Shown here: in pieces, positions 43,769-51,628 of the stretch
Position numbering within the stretch: position 1 is the stretch's first letter
How the letters are laid out: each line of letters opens with the position of its first letter
NCBI GenBank assembly: GCA_021155195.1
Contig: JAJNPV010000050.1
Span: 1 to 64,000 of the forward strand
Direction of reading: 5' to 3'
Origin: Ohtaekwangia sp.
Lineage (GTDB): Bacteria; Bacteroidota; Bacteroidia; Cytophagales; Cyclobacteriaceae
DNA: 64,000 nucleotides
Notes under the pieces: generated by a model
Databases searched by the model: none
What the model was told of the DNA's origin: nothing
Seen by the model: the letters and a program-made list of their open reading frames with translations, nothing else
Program-made: the position numbers and the translations under genes

Positions 43769-44563
43769 TTAACTCTTATCAATTTTCAGAATATAAATAT
43801 GCGGCCAATGTTTTCCTGTTACCAGGAAGGATTGCGTTTCCGGGTGCCAGGCTATTCCATTTAACACATCCATGCGTGGATTTGCTTTGCGGGCATCATT
43901 ATAGAGTGGAGTTAAATCTAAACGCCCTACCACTTTACCCGTAGCGGGATCAATTTTCATAATGCGATTGGTTTGCCAAACATTGGCATACACAAAACCA
44001 TCAATATATTCCAATTCATTCAATTCCTTTACCGGGCCGTTCTCATCAGTCACATTTATGCTTCTTGTAATTTCAAGACTTGCTGTATCCAAAAAATGTA
44101 ACTGATTGCTGCCATCACTCATGATAATGTTCTTTCCATCGTTGGTAAGACCCCAGCCTTCGCTTTTATAATTCCATTCCCGGATTTTTTTGAAATCTTT
44201 AAGATCATATACAAAGCCCACATGCGATTGCCATGTTAGTTGATATACTTTATTGTTAAGGATATCAATACCTTCGCCAAAATATTTCGAATCCAGAATT
44301 ACTTTCTTATCTAACTTGCCCGTGGCAACATCCACCAAACCGATCCATGAGGTTCCCGGCTGACCGGTACTTTCGTAGAGTTGTCCTTTATGAATTAGCA
44401 ACCCTTGCGTAAACGCTTCGGTATCATGAGGCCATACACTTCTTATTGTGTAGTTTATTTTTAATGGATCTGCCTCAGGTTGTTTTTTCTCTTTCGAGGG
44501 TGCGCATGTGATCAACAATACTGCGGCAAGAGGCAACAACCAATATTTATTTCTACCTAACAT
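43769..44563 (-). CDS. Glutaminyl-peptide cyclotransferase, lipoprotein
   Basis: A 264-residue bacterial-type (beta-propeller, PF05096) glutaminyl cyclase that converts N-terminal Gln to pyroglutamate. The lipobox is LLITCAPS. Propeller features: HDTEAFTQGLLIHKGQLYES, KIREWNYKSEGWGLTNDGK, LNELEYIDGFVYANVW and VLNGIAWHPETQSFLVTGKHWP, the last two holding the catalytic-side Glu and aromatic residues. Pyroglutamate formation protects exported proteins, and it is known to matter for T9SS cargo in the phylum. A -7 box TACATTTG lies 17 nt upstream (44581-44588). Confidence 0.92.
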   Translation of the reverse strand: MLGRNKYWLLPLAAVLLITCAPSKEKKQPEADPLKINYTIRSVWPHDTEAFTQGLLIHKGQLYESTGQPGTSWIGLVDVATGKLDKKVILDSKYFGEGIDILNNKVYQLTWQSHVGFVYDLKDFKKIREWNYKSEGWGLTNDGKNIIMSDGSNQLHFLDTASLEITRSINVTDENGPVKELNELEYIDGFVYANVWQTNRIMKIDPATGKVVGRLDLTPLYNDARKANPRMDVLNGIAWHPETQSFLVTGKHWPHIYILKIDKS

Positions 44564-44580
44564 ACCTTTTAATTATCACA

Positions 44581-44588
44581 CAAATGTA
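44581..44588 (-). promoter_or_regulatory. -7 box TACATTTG of the glutaminyl cyclase gene
   Basis: On the minus strand TACATTTG matches TAnnTTTG exactly, with a 17-nt gap to the ATG at 44563. The nearest TTTG upstream (44603-44606) is only 14 nt away, so the -33 element is uncertain. Confidence 0.42.
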
Positions 44589-44731
44589 ATGGTAATACAG
44601 CTCAAACGAAAAGCTATCAAATTAAGTCTGATATGTGGTGAATGTTTGCAACATTATTCTTTTTCAAGCAAAGACGCTATGTTCGCAAGAAAAAACATTA
44701 CAGCTAATTCGAAAGCCAAAACTCATTCGTT

Positions 44732-45316
44732 ATGAAACTTACTTTGTTATTATTATTGGTTGTTATTGGCCAGGCTTTTGGGCAAAGAACTGAACTTCCG
44801 TATGCTCAAATTCCTGAATATCCAAAAGAATACTCAGCTTCAACGGTTGCTGCTCGCATGGTGGATGCATTAGGCTTTCGCTATTACTGGGCAACGGAAG
44901 GTTTACGAGGCGAAGACATTTCATTTAGTCCGAATAATGACGCGCGCACTGTGCAAGAAACCCTTACTCATATTCTCGACCTCACTCAGATTTTGCTGAA
45001 CAGTGTTAATGAAGTACCCACAGACAATGATGCAGTTTCGCCCCAGTTATCATTCGCAGAAATGCGACAGAAAACCCTTGAAAACATTAAAGCAACAAGT
45101 GAAAAACTTATGAAGAATAATGACAAAGAGTTAAACAAGTTTAAAATGGTATTTAAGCGCAGCACCAACAGTCGCGAATTTCCATTTTGGAATGCGCTTA
45201 ACGGCCCGCTTGCTGATGCACTCTGGCATGTAGGGCAGGTGGTTTCTCTTAGGCGTTCTTCTGGCAATCCATTCAATGAAAAGGTAAATGTGCTCACAGG
45301 CACAGTAGCTAAATAA
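44732..45316 (+). CDS. DinB-like protein with signal peptide
   Basis: A 194-residue exported protein (signal KLTLLLLLVVIGQAFG). The rest has the four-helix pattern of the DinB/YfiT superfamily: VAARMVDALGFRYYWATEGL, TVQETLTHILDLTQILLNSV with the first metal His, and LADALWHVGQVVSLRRSSGNP with the second. Metal-dependent transferase chemistry is known for related cytoplasmic members; periplasmic DinB proteins of Bacteroidota have no assigned role. Divergent from the glutaminyl cyclase gene, with a 168-nt gap in which I see no strong promoter on this strand. Confidence 0.82.
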   Translation: MKLTLLLLLVVIGQAFGQRTELPYAQIPEYPKEYSASTVAARMVDALGFRYYWATEGLRGEDISFSPNNDARTVQETLTHILDLTQILLNSVNEVPTDNDAVSPQLSFAEMRQKTLENIKATSEKLMKNNDKELNKFKMVFKRSTNSREFPFWNALNGPLADALWHVGQVVSLRRSSGNPFNEKVNVLTGTVAK

Positions 45317-45362
45317 ACTTGTTTGCATTATTTTCGTTTATGTAAACTAAAATCATTTTTTT

Positions 45363-45539
45363 ATGGCAAAGCGATTAGTAAAAGGAGACAAGAAAATATT
45401 TGGAGTATGCAGTGGTTTGGCTAACTACTTTGATATGGATCCCACAGTAATGCGACTCCTTTTTATTGCTGGCTTCTTATTTTTTGGCACAGGCTTACTC
45501 CTTTATATTATCATGGCTTTTGTAGTGCCTGATAAGTAG
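45363..45539 (+). CDS. PspC domain protein
   Basis: A 58-residue inner-membrane protein, starting MAKRLVKGDKKIFGVCSGLA and ending IIMAFVVPDK. The N-terminal RLVKGDKKIFGVCSGLANYF and DPTVMRLLFIAG are the PspC signature, followed by one hydrophobic segment. In E. coli PspC senses membrane stress with PspB; the Bacteroidota stand-alone PspC proteins probably respond to envelope damage. It is 46 nt downstream of the DinB-like gene on the same strand. It is short and can be missed by length cutoffs. Confidence 0.93.
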   Translation: MAKRLVKGDKKIFGVCSGLANYFDMDPTVMRLLFIAGFLFFGTGLLLYIIMAFVVPDK

Positions 45540-45541
45540 TT

Positions 45542-48028
45542 TCAATTCTCACGCATTACAAACCGACCCGGAAAATTAGGTTCGGCCTTTTGAGGGGTAT
45601 ACACCAACTTGCCATTTACCCAAACTCCATAAATACCAGACGAAAGTGCAGTCGCATTTGTAATTGTAGCATTATCCATTACGGTTGCAGGATCGAACAA
45701 CACTAAATCGGCAAAATATCCACGGGCAATCATGCCCCTGTTTTTTATTCCCACATGTTCTGCAGAGAGTCCGGTCATTTTATAAATCGCAGTTTCCAAT
45801 GGCATTAGTTTTTGCTCGCGCACATAGCGACCTAACACACGCGTAAAAGCACCATGCCCACGCGGATGTCCTTCCATGGCACCATCCGAACAGATATTGG
45901 AATGTTCCCAACCAATAAAATTACTAATGTCGGTTTCACTCATAGAGGTTGCTACAATAGAACTTCCTTGCCCTAGCGATGAAGCCTCACGAACAATTCG
46001 AAGCAATGTTTGTGCTGGTGTTTCATTATTCAGTTTTCCGATTTCAGTTATTGTTTTCCCCTCGTAGCTTTCATTGGGCGGGTAGTTTGTCATTACCGAA
46101 GTTGACGGATCAAATAATTCGCGAGTTGCAAATTCAGCGCTGACAAGATTTTCAAAATCCTTTTTTGGAAACAGAACCCGAGGGGTAGAGCTCCACATCG
46201 CATAAGGATACACGTCAGCTGTAATGTTGATTCCTTCTAATCGCGCTTGTTGCAATTTATTGAGAATGGCAGATGAGGTTCCCCACTTGCTGCGCATTGC
46301 GATTTTAAAATGTGAAATCTGAACCGGGATTTTTGCTTCCCGTCCAATTTCAATAATCTCATCAATAGCTTCATCCAGATTTATATCTTCACTCCGGATA
46401 TGACTAATGTATCGGCCACCTTTAGCTGCAGTTGCTTTCGCAAGTTCAACAACTTCATCGCGATTGCTATAAAATGCTGCTTCATACTCTAACCCTGTTC
46501 CTAAACCAAGTGATCCCTTATCTAACTCACGATTTAAGATTACTTTCATTGAATCGATTTCTACGGAGGTAGATTTTCTTTTTACATCCCCTTTCATAAC
46601 CAAATCGCGAACCCATGCTTGCCCTGTATAGGTTGCAAGGTTTATGCTAATGGGTTGAGCTTTCATTCTTACTTGTATGGTATCGATAGGAACCGAGCCT
46701 CCATCTTGCCCTACTACAATAGTAGTAATGCCCTGACTTGTTGCTGAGACAGCCGATGGATTTTCGAACAAACCCCAATCGTGGTGACTGTGACTATCAA
46801 TAAAACCAGGCGCCAACACAAAACCATTTCCATTTGTCACGTCTTCATTTGGAAAAGGTTTTAAATCACCGTAATCCCGAATCCGATCATTTAAAATTCG
46901 TACACTTCCCAGAAAGGATGGTTGACCGCTACCATCGATTACTTTCACATTGTTGATCAAATGGGTAGTTGGTAACGTGATTGCCTTTTCTTCCCAAATA
47001 TTTCTTACCAATCCGTGCGCGCGAAAGTTGGAAGAGTTATCGAGCAAAATAATTGTTTGATTTTTATCGATGTATCGGATGATGATGGTGCCAAAACCTA
47101 CCCAACCACCCGTATGAGATACAATTTTTCCCATTTCATTAATTCCCCAACCAAAACCATACCTGGTAGATTCTCCATTATTTAATTTGCCAGGGGTTAT
47201 CGCTTCCTGAAAAGTGGATTGTTTCACCAACTTGTTTGTGTACAATGCTTGATCCCATGTATACAAATCCTCCACTGATGAATACACATTGCCATCGCCT
47301 ACTATCCCATCAAACCGAATCAAGTCGTCCGTAACCGGCTTTTGATTTTCAAAGTGTAACCCAAATACCCGCGATGGCGGATATGATTTCAGTCTGAGAT
47401 GATAAACATAAGTATTCTTAAGCTTTAATGGACTTGCTATTCGTTGTTGAAAAAATTTATCGGATGTAGTTCCAGATACTTTTTCAAGTACAGATGCCAA
47501 TGTGGTATAGTTTGTATTACAATATTCCCAACGTTCGCCCGGCTGGAAAACCAGCGATGGTTTTTTGGCAGCCAGCAATTCAAGCATCGATTGATTGGTG
47601 AGCGTATCCAGTAAGGTCATATTGCCTGCTGCTATATCAAAGTACTCGGGCAAACCGGAAGTTTGATTCATCAATTGCCGGATGGTAATGGTGGGATAAG
47701 GAAAAACAGGTAAGTGTTTTTGAACTGTATCATCATAATTTAATTTTCCTTCTTCTTTCAACATCATGATCATCATGGTGTAGAATTGCTTTGAGACTGA
47801 GGCCAGGTTAAAAGCTGAGTTTGTTGTAAGGGGTGCGCTTGTTTCTGCGTTGCTAATACCAAATGCTTTTCTATATAAGACTTTTCCTTTCTCACCAATC
47901 AGAACAGTTCCATTAAAAAGCTGACGCTGATATAAGTATGTGAGTACAGAGTCTATTTTCTCAATTCTTTTCGGTTGAGAAAAACAGATGACAGGCAAGA
48001 AAAGCAGGGAGATAAAAATCTTCTTCAT
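45542..48028 (-). CDS. Fusion of a serine beta-lactamase-like hydrolase and an N-acyl-D-amino-acid deacylase
   Basis: An 828-residue exported protein (signal KKIFISLLFLPVICFS). Residues about 20-350 form a class C beta-lactamase-like/D-aminopeptidase fold with catalytic Ser77-x-x-Lys80 in NLASVSKQF, Tyr169-x-Asn171 (YCN) and HTGG at 305-308. Residues about 357-815 form an amidohydrolase like D-aminoacylase: LAPGFIDSHSHHDWG (His413, His415), IRSEDINLDEA, VQISHFKI, and ICSDGAMEGHPRGHGAF. Where classic D-aminoacylases have a metal-bridging Cys in GNCG, this one reads VGQDGGS. Inferred: a single secreted enzyme attacking peptides or lactams with D-amino acids, such as peptidoglycan fragments, and then deacylating them. 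Confidence 0.9.
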   Translation of the reverse strand: MKKIFISLLFLPVICFSQPKRIEKIDSVLTYLYQRQLFNGTVLIGEKGKVLYRKAFGISNAETSAPLTTNSAFNLASVSKQFYTMMIMMLKEEGKLNYDDTVQKHLPVFPYPTITIRQLMNQTSGLPEYFDIAAGNMTLLDTLTNQSMLELLAAKKPSLVFQPGERWEYCNTNYTTLASVLEKVSGTTSDKFFQQRIASPLKLKNTYVYHLRLKSYPPSRVFGLHFENQKPVTDDLIRFDGIVGDGNVYSSVEDLYTWDQALYTNKLVKQSTFQEAITPGKLNNGESTRYGFGWGINEMGKIVSHTGGWVGFGTIIIRYIDKNQTIILLDNSSNFRAHGLVRNIWEEKAITLPTTHLINNVKVIDGSGQPSFLGSVRILNDRIRDYGDLKPFPNEDVTNGNGFVLAPGFIDSHSHHDWGLFENPSAVSATSQGITTIVVGQDGGSVPIDTIQVRMKAQPISINLATYTGQAWVRDLVMKGDVKRKSTSVEIDSMKVILNRELDKGSLGLGTGLEYEAAFYSNRDEVVELAKATAAKGGRYISHIRSEDINLDEAIDEIIEIGREAKIPVQISHFKIAMRSKWGTSSAILNKLQQARLEGINITADVYPYAMWSSTPRVLFPKKDFENLVSAEFATRELFDPSTSVMTNYPPNESYEGKTITEIGKLNNETPAQTLLRIVREASSLGQGSSIVATSMSETDISNFIGWEHSNICSDGAMEGHPRGHGAFTRVLGRYVREQKLMPLETAIYKMTGLSAEHVGIKNRGMIARGYFADLVLFDPATVMDNATITNATALSSGIYGVWVNGKLVYTPQKAEPNFPGRFVMREN

Positions 48029-48217
48029 AAATGAACAGAGTTATCAACAAGATAGCAATTTACCATTCCCATTGGCAAAAGTCGAAATGCAACTATTTAG
48101 CCACCAAACCTGTCATTGAGATTCATAAAACTAGAATTGTCAACCAAATCTAAAATAATTCGTTTTTCCTGTTAACCTTTTTAAAAACCCAAAGTATATC
48201 TCCTATAATCCATTGCT

Positions 48218-50584
48218 ATGTTTAAAAACTACGTGCTCATTACCGTTCGAAACCTCTTTAAAAACGGTTTTTACTCTTTTATTAATATAGCAGGGCTTGC
48301 GATCGGGATAACCTGCAGCATATTAATTCTATTGTGGGTAGCGGATGAAACCTCGTTCGATAAGTTTCACCCAAAGGCCGATCGGCTCTATCAGGTGTGG
48401 GTAAACGCAACGTTTAATGGAAAAATAAATTCATGGACATCGGTACCCTTGCCTACCTACGAGGCCATGAAAACTGCCGACAATAATATCGTTCGGGCAG
48501 TTGTAACCGATTGGGGTGGCGATCATCTTGTGGCTAATGGCGAAACCCGCTTCATGAAAAAAGGATATTGGGCGAGCGAAGAGTTTCTTCAAATGTTTGA
48601 GTTCCCGCTGCTGAGTGGTGATGCTACGCAGGTAATGGCCGACCCCCGATCCATTGTGATTAGTGAATCTATGGCCAAAGCATTGTTCGCTGACGAAGAT
48701 CCAATAAACAGAATCATTAAAGTCGACAACGAGCATGAACTAAAAGTTACTGGAATCTTAAAAGACATCCCTACCAATTCTTCATTTGAGTTTGATTTTT
48801 TAATGCCTTGGAAATTCCGAGAACAAACCAATGACTGGGTGCGCAGAAACACAACCAACTGGGGCAATTACTCCTTTCAGGTTTTTGTGGAGCTAAACGA
48901 TCCCTCCAAACACATGGCTGTTGAAGATCAGATAAAGGGCATCCTGCAAAAGAATGGGGAGACTGAAAACAAACCAGAATATTTTTTGTATCCACTACTT
49001 CGTTGGCGCTTGCATGGCAACTTCGAAAACGGAATTGAAACTGGCGGCATGAATGACTATGTTCAGATGTTTTCAGTGATCGCGATTTTTATAATTGTTA
49101 TTGCCTGTATCAATTTCATGAATCTTGCCACTGCCCGGTCAGAACGCAGAGCCCGTGAAGTGGGCGTTCGCAAAAGTGTAGGCTCCAAGCGATACGAATT
49201 AATCATTCAGTTTATTGGCGAGTCGATGTTCATATCCCTCATTGCTTTCTCTATCGCGATCTTATTAGCGCAGCTACTGCTTCCTTTTTACAATGACCTG
49301 GTGCAAAAGAAATTATTTATTGACTATACCTCTTCGCAGTTCTGGATTTTCACGTTAGGGATGATTTTTATTACAGGATTTGTATCCGGGAGCTACCCGG
49401 CCTTTTATCTTTCTTCGTTTCAACCTGCTAAAGTGTTAAAAGGCAAACCCACCATTGGCAAAGGTGCCAGCACACCTCGCAAAGTATTGGTAACGCTTCA
49501 GTTTGGGTTTTCAATTTTGCTGATCATCGGAACCATTGTAATCTATCAGCAGATACAACTCGTAAAAGGACGTGAGTTAGGGTATAATCAGGAGAACCTG
49601 ATGGCAGTTAGCTATAGTAACGAGGTAAGCAAAAGTTATCGTCCGATTAAATTAGAATTGCTTGCATCGGGAGTTGTTGAGTCGGTTACAAAATCAAATA
49701 GTTCTATCACCAACATTAACTCCAATAATTTTCTGGGCTGGCCGGGTAAACCTGAAGACCTGCGGGTAATCTTTACTACCATTGCCACCGAATACGACTA
49801 TGCAAAAACGATGGGCATAAAGGTGATTGAGGGTCGCGATTTTTCCGAGGACTTTAAAACCGATACCGCAGCCATCTTAATTAATAAAGCGGGGCTTGCG
49901 TTAATGAACCTTGAAGATCCGATTGGAACCGAATTAGACTTATGGGGTGGCAAACGAAAATTAATTGGGATTTTGGATGATGTGTTGATGGGCTCTCCGT
50001 ACCAACCTGTTAAGCCCATGTTTGTAATCCTTGATCCTGACTGGATTGATGCCGTTACCATTCGACTAAAGAAGACTGAAGATTTACCGGCTGCCATTAA
50101 TACCGTTAAAGCTGTGTTTGAAAAGCATGCTCCGGCTTATCCGTTTGAATATACATTTGCCGATCAGGAATTTCAGAAAAAATTTACAACGCTTAATCTT
50201 ACCAGCAAGCTATCAAGTTTGTTTGCGACCCTTACCATTATTATAACTGGTTTAGGATTGTTTGGGCTTGCGTCTTTTACAGCCGAACAGCGTACCAAAG
50301 AAATCGGAATCCGTAAAGTGCTAGGCGCTTCTGTCTCCAGTTTAGTCGGCATGATGTCGAAAGACTTTTCAATCCTTGTAATAATCTCATTTCTTCTATC
50401 TTCTCCACTCGCCTGGTGGTCGTTAACCAAATACCTGGAACGATATCCCATTCATGTGGGCGTAGCATGGTGGATTTTTCCGCTTACAGGATTAATTGCA
50501 TTGGCCTTTGCGATTGCGATTGTTAGTACACAAGCTTTACGGGCAGCACGATCGAATCCGGTTACTTCATTGCGGAGTGAGTAA
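48218..50584 (+). CDS. ABC transporter permease, MacB/FtsX family
   Basis: A 788-residue inner-membrane protein. N-terminal TM segment about 20-42 (FINIAGLAIGITCSILILLW), a periplasmic MacB_PCD domain (about 45-270), three TM segments around 285-420 (MFSVIAIFIIVIACINFMNL, a FtsX block with RAREVGVRKSVGSKR), a second PCD region and a second FtsX block (EQRTKEIGIRKVLGASVSS) with the last TM pair and the C-terminal ALRAARSNPVTSLRSE. No ATPase gene is adjacent, which is common for these stand-alone Bacteroidota permeases; they usually work with a shared MacB-type ATPase. The cargo is unknown. Confidence 0.93.
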   Translation: MFKNYVLITVRNLFKNGFYSFINIAGLAIGITCSILILLWVADETSFDKFHPKADRLYQVWVNATFNGKINSWTSVPLPTYEAMKTADNNIVRAVVTDWGGDHLVANGETRFMKKGYWASEEFLQMFEFPLLSGDATQVMADPRSIVISESMAKALFADEDPINRIIKVDNEHELKVTGILKDIPTNSSFEFDFLMPWKFREQTNDWVRRNTTNWGNYSFQVFVELNDPSKHMAVEDQIKGILQKNGETENKPEYFLYPLLRWRLHGNFENGIETGGMNDYVQMFSVIAIFIIVIACINFMNLATARSERRAREVGVRKSVGSKRYELIIQFIGESMFISLIAFSIAILLAQLLLPFYNDLVQKKLFIDYTSSQFWIFTLGMIFITGFVSGSYPAFYLSSFQPAKVLKGKPTIGKGASTPRKVLVTLQFGFSILLIIGTIVIYQQIQLVKGRELGYNQENLMAVSYSNEVSKSYRPIKLELLASGVVESVTKSNSSITNINSNNFLGWPGKPEDLRVIFTTIATEYDYAKTMGIKVIEGRDFSEDFKTDTAAILINKAGLALMNLEDPIGTELDLWGGKRKLIGILDDVLMGSPYQPVKPMFVILDPDWIDAVTIRLKKTEDLPAAINTVKAVFEKHAPAYPFEYTFADQEFQKKFTTLNLTSKLSSLFATLTIIITGLGLFGLASFTAEQRTKEIGIRKVLGASVSSLVGMMSKDFSILVIISFLLSSPLAWWSLTKYLERYPIHVGVAWWIFPLTGLIALAFAIAIVSTQALRAARSNPVTSLRSE

Positions 50585-50604
50585 GGTGGAAATGATTTTC
50601 TGAA

Positions 50605-50892
50605 TCAGAATATTTTTAGCTGCCTTGCCGAATGTTGAATTCGGACAATACCAATGTGATCTGTGTTTACTTTGTAAACAATTCGGTAGTTGCCTTCAAT
50701 TAACTCTCTTAGAGTTTCGCTATTAAATTCAGGAACAACTCGACCGGATTTTGGATGTTTCTCAAGTTGATCAATTCGTTGAATAATCTTCTCAATAAAT
50801 TTCGAGGCATAGGTTTTTGAATCAAGTGCAATGTAGTCATGGATTGACTTTAAATCCTCAATGGCAAAGTCAGTCCAAATAACCTTTACCAT
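50605..50892 (-). CDS. Type II toxin, RelE/ParE superfamily
   Basis: A 95-residue small basic protein with the ParE-like pattern: VIWTDFAIEDLKSIHDYI, FIEKIIQRIDQLEKHPKSGRVV, and the C-terminal YRIVYKVNTDHIGIVRIQHSAR. The YRIVY segment and the C-terminal basic residues place it nearer ParE/RelE than YoeB. Whether it targets DNA gyrase or mRNA cannot be told. It overlaps the last 7 nt of the antitoxin gene, so the two are translationally coupled, antitoxin first. Confidence 0.9.
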   Translation of the reverse strand: MVKVIWTDFAIEDLKSIHDYIALDSKTYASKFIEKIIQRIDQLEKHPKSGRVVPEFNSETLRELIEGNYRIVYKVNTDHIGIVRIQHSARQLKIF

Positions 50893-51059
50893 TTTTTAAT
50901 AGTCTCCTTTACCTCTTCATGAGTAACAGTTTTGCCTTCTGATAATTGATGAAGACCTTTTTCCACTTTCTCTACAAAAACAAGTTTTTCTATTAATTCT
51001 TCTAACTCAAATTCCTGAGGAAACTCATTTATTGCATCTAAAACACTATCTTTTCTCAT
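50886..51059 (-). CDS. Small antitoxin of the ParE/RelE pair
   Basis: A 57-residue acidic protein, MRKDSVLDAINEFPQEFELE through ELIEKLVFVEKVEKGLHQLS to the basic end EGKTVTHEEVKETIKKW. Its order (antitoxin then toxin, 7-nt overlap), size and heavily helical pattern fit an antitoxin; the C-terminal EGKTVTHEEV is a common toxin-wrapping segment. It does not have a named DNA-binding domain that I can see, so autoregulation may depend on the toxin or a short N-terminal helix. Too short for many length cutoffs. Confidence 0.85.
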   Translation of the reverse strand: MRKDSVLDAINEFPQEFELEELIEKLVFVEKVEKGLHQLSEGKTVTHEEVKETIKKW

Positions 51060-51164
51060 ATACTGAATAATTATACTTCAATTTACAATTTTTACTTAAT
51101 TCTATTTGCATAGAATTCATTTGTAGCTTCTGTTTAATTACCTTGTTCAAGAAGACTCAAATAC

Positions 51165-51544
51165 ATGGCTCCTAAATCATCATCTAACGAATACTCACTC
51201 AATAATTTCCTTCACGGAAAGTCATAACATACACTTTCCTTATTTCACCACTTTATTGAACAATACAAACAAATAGGAAACATCACCTTGCATCCTGCCA
51301 AAACCATGATTGGTATTGCCACCCCGCGAAAGTGAATTGCATACATCACACTACTTGGAAAGAATTTCATTCACGTTGTTTTTCCATTTGAAAAACCATT
51401 TCCTGATAACTATGCTTTCAAAAAATTGTACAGGTACCGGGCGATACCAACCAGTTTAATCATCACTTCCGCATGCTTGCTAAAGAGGATGTGAATGATG
51501 AGGTCATTAGTTACATTAAATTTGCATACAAACTGGGTAGTTAA
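51165..51544 (+). pseudogene. Decayed gene of a conserved hypothetical protein
   Basis: Conceptual translation from ATG 51165 reads MAPKSSSNEYSLNNFLHGKS, stop (51225), HTLSLFHHFIEQYKQIGNIT, LHPAKTMIGIATPRK, stop (TGA), IAYITLLGKNFIHVVFPFEK, then PFPDNYAFKK. In the adenine run near 51420 one A is missing; with a -1 shift the frame continues IVQVPGDTNQFNHHFRMLAK to a stop at 51542-51544. Two stops and one frameshift in about 125 codons mark a dead gene. The pattern HPAKTMIGIA and GKNFIHVVFPF recalls a small uncharacterised family I cannot name with certainty. The remaining gap 51060-51164 and 51545-51628 holds nothing clear. Confidence 0.75.
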
Positions 51545-51628
51545 ACGCACACGCCATTTTAAATTTATCGAATTATACATTTCTTTATTTTCGAGATTCC
51601 ATTTACCTTGATATTAAATCATTGTTAT

